Source: Lachnospiraceae bacterium (GTDB lineage Bacteria; Bacillota; Clostridia; Lachnospirales; Lachnospiraceae). From it: a stretch of 64,000 bases of DNA. The notes beneath the pieces were generated by a model. That model did not search any database. It saw nothing but the letters and a program-made list of their open reading frames with translations, and was not told where the DNA came from. Location of the stretch: the NCBI GenBank assembly GCA_016288005.1, contig JAEEXY010000001.1, positions 62,001 through 126,000 on the forward strand, written 5' to 3'. Made by a program: the position numbers and the translations under genes. This document shows positions 47,936 through 57,847 of this stretch, piece by piece (the first letter of the stretch is position 1; each line of letters begins with the position of its first letter).

Positions 47936-49531
47936 TCAGACCTTCAGCAGCCTTCCGGTGCTCTTTAGAGCGTCTGTGTCGAGTCTGCCGTCATCGAGTA
48001 CGAGTTCTCCGTTGACGAATACCTTGTCTATGCCGAAAGGCCTGCCCTGATCGGGCGTCGCGGCTTTGATCGCGGACTCGTCAAATACGGTGATATCCGC
48101 GAAGTATCCCTCTTTCAGATAACCTCTGTCACAAAGCGCGAACCTGTCGGCGATCGCGCCGGTCATCTTGCGGACGGTCATCGGCATCGAACAGCCCGTG
48201 CCCAGCAGGGAATCGCGGATGAACTTGGGATAGCAGTCGTAGATCACGGGATTCTGTATGCCGTGTTCCTCGACCCATCCGTCGGTCATGTACAGGCAAT
48301 GCTCGTTTTTCTCGAACTCACTGATGATCGCGGGAGTGGAATAGGGACCCATATTCACGCGGCCGCAGAAATTGCTTTTTTCACAGAGCATCAGGTATGC
48401 GTTAAGATCGGACATGCCTTCTTCCTTTGCTATCCGGTGTACGGTTTTGCCCTCGTATTTCTCATGGCCGGGACCGATATAGGCGATCTCGATATCGTTG
48501 AAGCCGAAGCCGAGGAGCAGGCTCGAAGCCTTGATAAGAGCGGAAAGCTTTAATCTGTTAAGAGGCTTTTTGCGTTCTTCTTTGCTCATGCCCTGATACC
48601 AGGTGGGCAGGATAACGGTGATAACGGAGACTCCGAGGCATTCGTTGTAGATGTCGAACATCGCGTCTACGCCGGCTTTTCTGAGATCGGCCATGATACG
48701 GACAAACTCGTCCTTGTCTTTGAGCGACCGCTTTCCGACGAAGATGGCGTGAGAGTACTGGAGCTTAAGCTTTGTGCCTTTTGCAATCTCGACCAGTTCA
48801 TCAACGGCCCGCAGCAGATGCGAGCGTCCGAGCAGTTCGGGGTAAGCCATCGAGACGGCGGAGTTGGCTCTGGGATGGACCGTGAGCGGTTTGTCGTATT
48901 TGAGGCAGAGAGCGGCGACTTTTTTAAGCTCCTCCGTATCCGAATAGAGGCCGGGTTCGTACATGAGGCCTAAGGAAACCCCGGCCGCGCCCTGCTTAAG
49001 GTTTTCCTCGATGATAGAGAGCATCCGTGTCTCTTCATCGGGAGTCAGTTTTCTGTTGGAATATCCGCTGACTGCGGCCCTGGCGGAGCAGTGGCCCACG
49101 AGAACGGCCATGTTGCAGGGCATTTTGCGGTCAGTTGCATCTGCGTATGAATCGATATCGCCGTATTCGCCCTTTGTGTTCCTGAAGCCGAAGAGCCCTC
49201 CGCCTATCTTGTCCTTGTATTCACAGTCTTTGTCAAATCCGATCTCCGAGATGCCGCAGTTTCCCGCGATAAATGTCGTCATGCCCTGGCGGATGAAAGG
49301 ATCGAAGTACGGCAGAGCGTCATTTTTGATCGCGAACCAGTCATTGTGCGAATGTCCGTCGATAAAGCCCGAAGATACGGATTTTCCGGTCAGATCGATG
49401 ATCCTGTCGGCACCGTCGGCAACCGTGGGAGCGACCTTTACGATCTTATCGCCCTCGATCAGTATATCGCCGGTAAAAGCCTCATTCCCCGTACCGTCGT
49501 AGATCTTTCCGTTTTTCAGCAGTGTTCTCAT
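47936..49531 (-). CDS. N-acyl-D-amino-acid deacylase (D-aminoacylase) family amidohydrolase
   Basis: MRTLLKNGKIYDGTGNEAFTGDILIEGDKIVKV, VSSGFIDGHSHNDWF, YLKEGYFADITVFDESAIKAATPDQGRPFGIDKVFVNGELVLDDG. Confidence 0.92.
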   Translation of the reverse strand: MRTLLKNGKIYDGTGNEAFTGDILIEGDKIVKVAPTVADGADRIIDLTGKSVSSGFIDGHSHNDWFAIKNDALPYFDPFIRQGMTTFIAGNCGISEIGFDKDCEYKDKIGGGLFGFRNTKGEYGDIDSYADATDRKMPCNMAVLVGHCSARAAVSGYSNRKLTPDEETRMLSIIEENLKQGAAGVSLGLMYEPGLYSDTEELKKVAALCLKYDKPLTVHPRANSAVSMAYPELLGRSHLLRAVDELVEIAKGTKLKLQYSHAIFVGKRSLKDKDEFVRIMADLRKAGVDAMFDIYNECLGVSVITVILPTWYQGMSKEERKKPLNRLKLSALIKASSLLLGFGFNDIEIAYIGPGHEKYEGKTVHRIAKEEGMSDLNAYLMLCEKSNFCGRVNMGPYSTPAIISEFEKNEHCLYMTDGWVEEHGIQNPVIYDCYPKFIRDSLLGTGCSMPMTVRKMTGAIADRFALCDRGYLKEGYFADITVFDESAIKAATPDQGRPFGIDKVFVNGELVLDDGRLDTDALKSTGRLLKV

Positions 49532-49672
49532 AGTAACGTTTACCCCCAATACAGTGTTTAAATATGTATTTATTGTATCACTTTTAAGGATATGATAAAA
49601 TATAAAAGATAGAGCGAATTTCGAAGAAATCCGCGAGATACGGACAGTGATCGATCTACCACGGAGAGAGGC

Positions 49673-51292
49673 ATGAGAAACAGCATCTTTAAAAAGTTAA
49701 TAACCATACTGCTGGCGACAGTATTTGCCGCAGGGCTGTTCGGCGATGCCTTACCCGCAAAGGCCGACACCGCGGCAAAGCCCTCCAGGGCAAAGCTTAC
49801 AGTTTCGGCAGGCGCCGACGGAAAGAGCGTTACGCTCTCGATAGCAAAAACGAAAAATGCCGCAGGCTATAAGATCATGGTCAAAAAGCCCGGCTCGGAC
49901 AAATTTGTAAAGCTTAAGACCTTAAAACAGGACGGGACCGAAAAAAGGACATATACCGCGAAAAAGCTGTCGGCGGGAGAGTACGTGTTCAAGGTACGCG
50001 CCTATTCAAAAAAAAACAGCAAGACCGTATGGGGCAAATACAGCAAAACCGCGGCACTCACCGTAGGCGCGGCTTCGTATGCGCCGAACGCCGCGACGGA
50101 TGTAGGATATATCACTAAGGCAAAAACAACGATAGAGACCGAATACCTGATATTTGATATTGACCCCGGTATCTATGTTGTCCCGCAGCTCGCAGCCAAG
50201 GCCGACGGTATATTCCGAGCGATGGAAGCGGTGACCGGCCTGCGGGTTATGGACGGCAAATATCATGATTATAAGATCACGGTTCATGTCTCGAGATATG
50301 AGGCGCAGGATACCGCTGCGGAGAATTCCGGGCCTACGGGCGGCAGCGACGATGAGATCTGGATAGCGCCTTCGGACCTGTTCGTGGAGAGCGGCTATGC
50401 TTTCGCGCATGAGCTCGGACACGCTTTTAACCGGGAGTTTACCGGCGGTTTTGCGGGGACCGTAATGGATGAAGGCTTTGCGACATATACCGAGATGCTT
50501 GCGGCGGAGTATCTGGCGGAGCACGATCCGGATCTGGGCGCGATACTGTGTTCTCCCGACCTGGTCAAATACAATATGATGCTCGAAGACTATGAGGTCA
50601 TGTACGACAGATCGGTCGAGTACTGGATGAAGCATGCGGACGAGGCTTATGATTTCTGCGGAAACGGGGCTTACGGGCTGGGTTTCAGGCTGATGGGGTA
50701 TCTCGATGAGAGCTTCGGAGACTATACTTCCTGGTTTGAGACATACGATGGTCTGTATACCGCGAAGATCAGTCTTCCGGAGTACGATCCCGAAGAAGGC
50801 CTCACGGACAAGACTGTCGCGAACCTGGCGATCAGGGCTCTTAAGACGACATACGGAGACACTGTCCTCGACGGTTTCTATTCCTGGATGCGCTCGAACG
50901 AGTACGGCAGATTCGACGCGGACGATTATTACGACAGATGCAACGCGTTTGCCTCAGTTTCCGCGTATACGGTCTATCCGTTCTACTATTGGGCAGAGAA
51001 CAAAACAAAGCTTCCGGGCGGCGAAATGACCGAATACAGCGACCTCACGGTCTTCATCGCTCCGGCCGAGTTTTACCTGAGGGAATACAAGGGCGAGGAC
51101 ACATCGGCCCTGATACTTAACGTGTCGGCCGGTACGACCGTTGAGCTCTACGATGCCGACGGAAAACTCATCGACACCGTACAGTCCGAGAAGATACCTC
51201 TCACCGGCGTCGCGTCCGTAAAGCTCGTCGGGAAGGGCGAGACCGTATTTAACATCACGGGATATCATATTTACGATTATGTATATCATTAA
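49673..51292 (+). CDS. Secreted FN3-like + HExxH zinc metallopeptidase-like protein
   Basis: Signal peptide; FN3-like repeat (AAGYKIMVKKPGSDKFVKLKTLKQDG...YSKTAALTV); YAFAHELGHAFNREF with downstream VMDEGFATYTE. Confidence 0.82.
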   Translation: MRNSIFKKLITILLATVFAAGLFGDALPAKADTAAKPSRAKLTVSAGADGKSVTLSIAKTKNAAGYKIMVKKPGSDKFVKLKTLKQDGTEKRTYTAKKLSAGEYVFKVRAYSKKNSKTVWGKYSKTAALTVGAASYAPNAATDVGYITKAKTTIETEYLIFDIDPGIYVVPQLAAKADGIFRAMEAVTGLRVMDGKYHDYKITVHVSRYEAQDTAAENSGPTGGSDDEIWIAPSDLFVESGYAFAHELGHAFNREFTGGFAGTVMDEGFATYTEMLAAEYLAEHDPDLGAILCSPDLVKYNMMLEDYEVMYDRSVEYWMKHADEAYDFCGNGAYGLGFRLMGYLDESFGDYTSWFETYDGLYTAKISLPEYDPEEGLTDKTVANLAIRALKTTYGDTVLDGFYSWMRSNEYGRFDADDYYDRCNAFASVSAYTVYPFYYWAENKTKLPGGEMTEYSDLTVFIAPAEFYLREYKGEDTSALILNVSAGTTVELYDADGKLIDTVQSEKIPLTGVASVKLVGKGETVFNITGYHIYDYVYH

Positions 51293-51316
51293 AATATTTA
51301 TATGTGGGAGGAAGTT

Positions 51317-52936
51317 ATGAGAAACAATTTGTTCAGAAGGCTGATGACGCTGCTGTTGACCGCTGTAATGGTTCTCGGTATCGTTTCGGGGAGCGGTGTC
51401 GAAAAGGTAAGCGCAGCAACTGCCAAGCCCGGAAAGGCGAAGATTTCCGCAAAGGTCAACGATGACGGAACAAGCGTAACGATCACGATCGATAAAACCG
51501 CGAATGCACAGGGTTATAAGATTCTTGTCGAAAAGCCCGAAGGAGACGGCTTCGTTAAGCTGGCGACTCTTAAAAAGGACGGCAGCGAGGTAAGAACCTA
51601 TACTGCAAAGCACCTGGCTCCCGGTGAGTATTCATTCATGGTCCGTTCGTACCTGAAATCAGGCAAGAAGACTGTCTGGGGCAAGTACAGCAAGACAGTT
51701 ACGGTTACAGTAAAGGACGGCGATAATACTGAAGGCGGGATCGAAAAGATCGATGTAGGCTATATAACCGACGAGCTTACGGTTATCGAGACAAAATACT
51801 TCGTTTTCGAGATCGACCCCAATATTTATGTCTGCCCCAACCTGGCAGAAAAAGCCGACGGAATATTTAGCGCGATGGAGAATGCATCCGGAAGATCGAT
51901 AAAGGATGCAAAGTATCGCACCGGAAAGATCAGGGTCTATGTTTCCAGAGACAGCAAAGCGGATCCCCTGTACGAAAGCCAGGGGCATTTTGGATCATCG
52001 GAGGGGAGAATGTGGATCGCACCTTCGGATCTCTTTGTCGCTGACGGGTATACTTTTACGGGATTTCTCGCAAATGTATTCTGCCGCGAATTTTCAGGCT
52101 GCTATATGGGTTATTTCCTGGGCGGAGGATTCAGATGCTACACACATCTTAAAACCCTCGAGTACCTTTTGGACAACGATCCGGATCTGGCCGCTGTTGC
52201 CGGAGATATTTACCATTTGAACAATAATTTTGAACTGAAATACGGTATGGCTTACCAGCAGTCCGTTGAATACTGGATCGGTCATTACGATGAGACGTTT
52301 GATATCAGCAGTAACGGCGTTTCTTCGCTGGCGTACAGGTTCATGGGATATCTGGATAAAAAGTTCGGTGAATACAATTCATGGATCGAGACATATAATA
52401 AACTGGCGTTTGCCAAAGCGAAGGCAGAGGGTCTGCATATTCCGGACGAGCTTTCGACAGAGCAGCTCAATGATATTACCGTGCAGGCTATACAGAAGAC
52501 CTACGGCAAGAGGGTTTTCAATAATTTCTATTCGTGGATGAAGAAAAACGAATACGGAAGATTTGATGTCGGCAATTACTGGAACTCTGCGAACGATCTT
52601 TCAAAGGCTGCGGAATATACGATCTATCCCGATTTCACGCGGTTCAGCAATTATACAAAGATAGGGCATTTGGATATTACGAAATACAACAACCTGACCG
52701 TCAATATTGCTCCTGCGGAGTTTTATCTGAGAGAGTATAAAGGTGAAGACACATCCAACCTGATCCTACATGTTTCGGAAGGAACAACGGTCGAACTGTA
52801 CGACTATGACATGAATCTTATAGATACCGCAGATACTACCGAGATCCCGCTCAAGGGCGTGGCGGCCGTAAAGCTCGTAGGTTCGGGAAAGACCGAATTT
52901 TCTATCACCGGCTATAATATTTACAAGAGCTGGTAA
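51317..52936 (+). CDS. Paralogue of the preceding protein with degenerate metallopeptidase active site
   Basis: Collinear with 49673-51292 (WIAPSDLF, PAEFYLREYKGEDTS, same FN3-like domain), but HELGH reads GFLAN and DEGFATY reads GGGFRCY. ATG 51317 follows gggaggaagtt. Confidence 0.85.
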   Translation: MRNNLFRRLMTLLLTAVMVLGIVSGSGVEKVSAATAKPGKAKISAKVNDDGTSVTITIDKTANAQGYKILVEKPEGDGFVKLATLKKDGSEVRTYTAKHLAPGEYSFMVRSYLKSGKKTVWGKYSKTVTVTVKDGDNTEGGIEKIDVGYITDELTVIETKYFVFEIDPNIYVCPNLAEKADGIFSAMENASGRSIKDAKYRTGKIRVYVSRDSKADPLYESQGHFGSSEGRMWIAPSDLFVADGYTFTGFLANVFCREFSGCYMGYFLGGGFRCYTHLKTLEYLLDNDPDLAAVAGDIYHLNNNFELKYGMAYQQSVEYWIGHYDETFDISSNGVSSLAYRFMGYLDKKFGEYNSWIETYNKLAFAKAKAEGLHIPDELSTEQLNDITVQAIQKTYGKRVFNNFYSWMKKNEYGRFDVGNYWNSANDLSKAAEYTIYPDFTRFSNYTKIGHLDITKYNNLTVNIAPAEFYLREYKGEDTSNLILHVSEGTTVELYDYDMNLIDTADTTEIPLKGVAAVKLVGSGKTEFSITGYNIYKSW

Positions 52937-52950
52937 TCAAAGAGGATACT

Positions 52951-53982
52951 ATGGAAGATATCAAGAGCCTGAGCATCGAAGAAGTGCAGGCATACATTGA
53001 GAGCATCGGCGAAAAGAAGTTCAGGGCGGCGCAGGTGTACGAGTGGCTGCATAAAAAACTGGCGACCGAATGGGACGAAATGACGAATATTTCCGCCGCG
53101 CTCAGAAAGAAGCTTTCGGAGGATTATTATCTGCCGAAGCTCGAGATCGCGACGGTGCTGAAGTCCGAGGCGGGCGACACCGAGAAGTTTCTCTTTAAGC
53201 TCGCCGACGGCAATGTGATCGAATCCGTGCTCATGCGTTACGAGCACGGCAATTCAGTCTGCATATCGAGTCAGGTCGGCTGCCGCATGGGCTGCAATTT
53301 CTGCGCGTCCACGATAGGCGGCAGGATCAGGGACCTGACGGCGGGAGAGATGCTCGAGCAGGTTTATCACATACAGCGCCACGACGGGCAGAGGGTCAGC
53401 AACGTGGTGGTCATGGGCACCGGAGAGCCCTTCGACAATTTTGATAATTTCTGCCGCTTTTATGAACGCATATCCGATGAAAAGGGTCTGAATATCAGCG
53501 GGCGCAACATCACGGTCTCCACCTGCGGCATCGTTCCCAAGATCAGGGAACTGGCCGACAGGCAGTATACCCTGACGCTCGCGGTATCGCTCCATTCACC
53601 CACGGACGAGCTAAGGCGCAGCTTTATGCCCATCGCCAATAAATATACGATTCGTGAGATTATGGATGCCTGCGACTATTACTTCGAAAAGACCGGCAGA
53701 CGCATCACTTTTGAGTACAGTCTGATCAACGGAGTCAATGATTCCGCCGAATGCGCAGAGATTCTCTCTAAGCTCCTCAGGGGCAAAAACGCGCATGTGA
53801 ATCTGATCCCCGTAAACCCCGTCAAAGAGCGCAGCTACACGAAAACGAATGCCGAGGGAGTGCGCGGGTTCAAAAATATACTTGAAAAAAACGGAATAAA
53901 TGCTACTATTAGAAAAGGAATGGGTAAAGATATTGACGCTGCATGCGGTCAGTTACGAAGGAGTTATACCGCCGGAACCTGA
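52951..53982 (+). CDS. rlmN: Dual-specificity 23S rRNA/tRNA adenine-C2 methyltransferase RlmN
   Basis: SSQVGCRMGCNFCASTIGG (radical SAM CxxxCxxC), VVMGTGEPFDNFDNF, ISTCGIVPKI-type motif, C-terminal AACGQLRR-type motif. Confidence 0.97.
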   Translation: MEDIKSLSIEEVQAYIESIGEKKFRAAQVYEWLHKKLATEWDEMTNISAALRKKLSEDYYLPKLEIATVLKSEAGDTEKFLFKLADGNVIESVLMRYEHGNSVCISSQVGCRMGCNFCASTIGGRIRDLTAGEMLEQVYHIQRHDGQRVSNVVVMGTGEPFDNFDNFCRFYERISDEKGLNISGRNITVSTCGIVPKIRELADRQYTLTLAVSLHSPTDELRRSFMPIANKYTIREIMDACDYYFEKTGRRITFEYSLINGVNDSAECAEILSKLLRGKNAHVNLIPVNPVKERSYTKTNAEGVRGFKNILEKNGINATIRKGMGKDIDAACGQLRRSYTAGT

Positions 53983-54052
53983 GGAAAAGGGGCAGTCGGA
54001 ACAGTGCGGAACACAGACTGCGGGTGCCGGAACGAAGTGGAGGTGATTTGGC

Positions 54053-54835
54053 ATGCGATCATACGCGCAGACCGATATCGGTATCGTTCGGCAGATGAAT
54101 CAGGATTTCGTCTTCGCCGATGACACGCCCGTCGGTCCGCTTGCCAACCTTTACATAGTAGCCGACGGCATGGGAGGCCACAAGGCCGGTGATTTTGCTT
54201 CCAGATTCTGTGTGGAGAAATTCACCGAGCTGATCAGGGCGGCCGGCCCCGAGCAATACAGTATCATTAATCTTATAGAGGAGTCCCTGAGGCAGACAAA
54301 CGAGCAGCTGATGTTCAAAGCTGCGGAGTCCGCCGACTACGAAGGCATGGGCACCACTTTTGTCGGCTGCACCATTAACGCGGACGGCATTATGATAGCT
54401 GCCAACATAGGCGACAGCAGGCTGTATCTGGCCAGGAAAGAGCTGATCCAGATAACCGAGGATCATTCGCTCGTGGCCGAGATGGTCCGCAAGGGCGATA
54501 TCAAAAAAGAAGAAGCCCGTTTTCATCCGAAAAAGAATGTAGTTACGAGAGCAATCAGTGCTGCCGGCGTTGCGATACCGGATTTCTTTGAGGTGCAGCT
54601 GCGACCCGGCGACATTGTTTTATTATGTTCCGACGGACTCAGCAATATGCTGAGCGACGCGGATATCTTTGAAATTATCGACGCGCACAGGAATTCGCTC
54701 CAGGATATGGGCATCTGCCTGATCCAGAGAGCCAACGATAACGGAGGTAAGGACAATATTTCGGTAGTCCTGGCTGAGTACAGCCCTAAGACCGCGCCCG
54801 AACCCGGGGCGGAGCAGACCGCAGATACGCAGTAA
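54053..54835 (+). CDS. PP2C-family Ser/Thr phosphatase (PrpC/Stp-like)
   Basis: MRSYAQTDIGIVRQMNQDFVFADD, VADGMGGHKAGDFAS, NIGDSRLYL, LLCSDGLSNML, DNGGKDNISVVL. Confidence 0.97.
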   Translation: MRSYAQTDIGIVRQMNQDFVFADDTPVGPLANLYIVADGMGGHKAGDFASRFCVEKFTELIRAAGPEQYSIINLIEESLRQTNEQLMFKAAESADYEGMGTTFVGCTINADGIMIAANIGDSRLYLARKELIQITEDHSLVAEMVRKGDIKKEEARFHPKKNVVTRAISAAGVAIPDFFEVQLRPGDIVLLCSDGLSNMLSDADIFEIIDAHRNSLQDMGICLIQRANDNGGKDNISVVLAEYSPKTAPEPGAEQTADTQ

Positions 54836-54880
54836 GCCCGCGGACGGCGATATTTTCTTTGTTTTTTGGAGGCAATACAG

Positions 54881-56851
54881 ATGATAAAAACCGGAATGTT
54901 TATCAGTGACAGATATGAGATCATTGACAAAGTCGGATCCGGCGGAATGGCAGACGTATATAAGGCAAAATGTCACAGACTCAACCGTTACGTAGCCATC
55001 AAAATCCTTAAGTCCGAGTTTTCTTCGGACCAGAACTTTGTACAGAAATTCAGGGCGGAGGCCCAGTCGGTAGCGGGACTTTCACATCCCAACATCGTCA
55101 GTGTCTACGACGTAGGAGACGACGACGGACTGCATTACATCGTAATGGAGCTCGTTGAGGGCATTACCCTTAAGAAGTTTATCGAGAGAAAGGGCAAGCT
55201 CGACGTCAAAGAGACAGTCGGCATCGCGATCCAGATCGCGCAGGCCATGGAGGCCGCTCATGCCCATCATATCGTTCACAGGGACATTAAGCCGCAGAAC
55301 ATCATTATTTCCAGGGAAGGAAAGGTTAAGGTCGCCGACTTCGGTATCGCGAAGGCCGCTACCTCAAATACCATTTCCCAGAATGCTCTCGGTTCGGTGC
55401 ACTACCTCTCGCCCGAGCAGGCCAGGGGCGGTTATTCCGACGAGCGAAGCGATATTTATTCGCTCGGTATCACTCTGTATGAGATGCTGACCGGACAGGT
55501 GCCCTTTGCGGGTGACAACTCGGTTTCGGTCGCCCTGCTCCATATCCAGAGCGAGGCTACACCGGTTCAGCAGCTGAATCCCGACGTTCCGACGAGCGTC
55601 GACAGGATCGTTCAGAAATGTATGCAGAAAAAGCCCGAGCGCCGTTATCAGAACGCTTCGGAGCTTATCAGGGACCTTAAGAGATCGATCATCAATCCCG
55701 ACGGTGACTATGTAAATATCGCGAGCAACGCGGTGGTTTCAAATTCACCCACGAGGATCAGGACCGAAGAGGAGCTCGTTGCGGTCAAGTCCGCGGCCAA
55801 ATCTCCCGTTGTTCATTTTGATAACAGTACGGGCAGCGTAACATCGCCCGACCAGAGGCAGAGCCGTCACGTCAAAAAGGAGGCTGAGGAGCTCGACTCC
55901 ATGGATTCCACGCTCGAGAAGGTTCTGACCGTTGTCAGCGTCATCTTTGCGGTCGCGCTGATCTGCGTTATCTTTTACCTGCTCTGGCAGTTCTTCTTCG
56001 ACGGGAAGAATTCCAAGGATCCCGACGATACGACTGTCACTACCACGCAGGCGCCCACCAATACGGCATCGAAGATAACACCTACCTCGACACCCACGCC
56101 TTCACCCACACCCGTACCCGTCAATCCCGACGATCTGACTTTCAGGATGCCTCAGGTTTGCGGACTTACGGTTGAGGACGCTACTTCATTGCTCAAGAAG
56201 TACAGTGAGGATCTGAATATTACCTGGACACAGGAAGATTTCAGCGACGAGTATCCGCAGGGTACGGTATGCCAGCAGTATCCTCCGGTGGATATCCAGG
56301 TCGACAAAAAGACCGGTACCGTCAGGCTGACGATCAGCGCCGGCAAGGAGCTGGTACAGCTCACCGATGTTACCAACAGGGAATACGGATCTGCCAAGGC
56401 TCTTCTCGAAGCCTATGATTTCAGCGTAGTTCCCCTGTACGAGTACTCCGATACCATCGAGGAGGGCAAGGTTATCAGGACCGAGCCCGAAGCGCTCAGC
56501 ATGGTACCCAAGGAGACTGAAGTTATCGTATATATCAGTCAGGGCTCTGAAACAAAGACGATCGCGGTTCCCAACATCGTCGGATATACCAAATCTCAGG
56601 CCAACGACATACTTACCAATGCCGGACTCACACCCGGCAAGGCAACAAAGGTTTACTCGGACGAGTACGATTCCGGAATCGTATGCTCGCAGGACATTCC
56701 CGCGAATACGCTTGTCGAGGAGGGCACCACGGTTAAGTTCTCGATCAGTAAGGGACCCAAGTCTGCCGGCGATGATTCCGGTGATCCGGGCGATCCCGGA
56801 GACTCCGGCGATCCGGGTGATACCGGCGAGGGCGGCGGCCCTGTCGGCTGA
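54881..56851 (+). CDS. Ser/Thr protein kinase with PASTA domains (PrkC/StkP-like)
   Basis: YEIIDKVGSGGMADVYKAK, HHIVHRDIKPQNIII, VADFGIAKA; single TM; three PASTA repeats; C-terminal Gly/Asp/Pro-rich tail. Confidence 0.97.
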   Translation: MIKTGMFISDRYEIIDKVGSGGMADVYKAKCHRLNRYVAIKILKSEFSSDQNFVQKFRAEAQSVAGLSHPNIVSVYDVGDDDGLHYIVMELVEGITLKKFIERKGKLDVKETVGIAIQIAQAMEAAHAHHIVHRDIKPQNIIISREGKVKVADFGIAKAATSNTISQNALGSVHYLSPEQARGGYSDERSDIYSLGITLYEMLTGQVPFAGDNSVSVALLHIQSEATPVQQLNPDVPTSVDRIVQKCMQKKPERRYQNASELIRDLKRSIINPDGDYVNIASNAVVSNSPTRIRTEEELVAVKSAAKSPVVHFDNSTGSVTSPDQRQSRHVKKEAEELDSMDSTLEKVLTVVSVIFAVALICVIFYLLWQFFFDGKNSKDPDDTTVTTTQAPTNTASKITPTSTPTPSPTPVPVNPDDLTFRMPQVCGLTVEDATSLLKKYSEDLNITWTQEDFSDEYPQGTVCQQYPPVDIQVDKKTGTVRLTISAGKELVQLTDVTNREYGSAKALLEAYDFSVVPLYEYSDTIEEGKVIRTEPEALSMVPKETEVIVYISQGSETKTIAVPNIVGYTKSQANDILTNAGLTPGKATKVYSDEYDSGIVCSQDIPANTLVEEGTTVKFSISKGPKSAGDDSGDPGDPGDSGDPGDTGEGGGPVG

Positions 56852-56869
56852 GTACTGTAATTGATATGT

Positions 56870-56912
56870 AAAGGGCTATTCTACTATGATTACGGCAGGT
56901 AGCCCTTTATTG
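56870..56912 (+). terminator. Terminator-like inverted repeat
   Basis: aaagggcta (56870-56878) / tagcccttt (56900-56908), followed by short AT-rich run. Confidence 0.5.
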
Positions 56913-56943
56913 TTACTATGTGCGCATATTTTAAGAGGGTTTG

Positions 56944-57828
56944 ATGCAGGGAAAGATTATCAAAGGGATTTCGGGTTTCTATTATGTCGATACCGGCGCC
57001 GACGGCCTGTACACGTGCAGAGCCAAAGGCGTTTTCCGCAATGAGAAGATCACGCCGCTCGTGGGCGACAATGTCGTGATCGAGATCACTTCAGAGGAGA
57101 AAAAAGAGGGCAACGTCATCGACATACTCGAGCGCAGCAATTCTTTGATCAGGCCTGCGGCGGCCAATGTAGACCAGGCTCTCGTGGTATTTGCCGCGGC
57201 AAAGCCCGACCCCAATTTCAACCTGCTCGACAGATTCCTCGTGATGATGCAGAAGCAGGGGATACATACTGTTGTCTGCTTCAACAAGACCGATATCGTA
57301 GGGGACGCTGACATCGAACGCCTAAAGACCGCGTACGAGCTGTGCGGGCATGAGCTGCTGTTCATCAGTGTGCGCGACGAGGTCGGCATCGACGCGATAA
57401 GGCATGTGCTGCAGGGCAAGACGACCGTGCTCGCGGGTCCTTCCGGAGTCGGCAAATCATCTCTGATGAATCTGCTCGCACCCGGAGCCAATATGGTCAC
57501 CGGCGAGCTCTCGAAGAAGATAGACCGCGGAAAGCAGACCACCAGGCATACCGAGCTCATACGCATTGCCGATGGCACTTATCTGTGCGATACGCCGGGA
57601 TTTACGTCATTGTATGTCACCGACATCGAAAAGGATGAGCTCAGGGATTATTTTGTTGAGTTCAACGCATACAGGGACAGCTGCAGGTTTGATACCTGCA
57701 GGCATATAAAGGAGCCCGGGTGCGCCGTCAAGGCAGCGCTCGAGGCCGGGAACATCAGCAGGATCCGCTATGAGAACTATTGCATGATGTTTGAGGAACT
57801 GGAAAAGCAGGAAAGACGAAAATACTGA
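56944..57828 (+). CDS. rsgA: Ribosome small subunit-dependent GTPase A
   Basis: FNKTDIVG, VLAGPSGVGKSSLMNLL, IDRGKQTTRHTELI, LCDTPGFTSL, CRFDTCRHIKEPGCAVKAA. Confidence 0.96.
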   Translation: MQGKIIKGISGFYYVDTGADGLYTCRAKGVFRNEKITPLVGDNVVIEITSEEKKEGNVIDILERSNSLIRPAAANVDQALVVFAAAKPDPNFNLLDRFLVMMQKQGIHTVVCFNKTDIVGDADIERLKTAYELCGHELLFISVRDEVGIDAIRHVLQGKTTVLAGPSGVGKSSLMNLLAPGANMVTGELSKKIDRGKQTTRHTELIRIADGTYLCDTPGFTSLYVTDIEKDELRDYFVEFNAYRDSCRFDTCRHIKEPGCAVKAALEAGNISRIRYENYCMMFEELEKQERRKY

Positions 57829-57847
57829 CGAGAGGCAGGTTTTGATC

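Noticed and set aside
56760-56851. Gly/Asp/Pro tail of the PASTA kinase as a separate repeat element
   Set aside because: In-frame low-complexity C-terminus of the kinase, likely a disordered extracellular tail.
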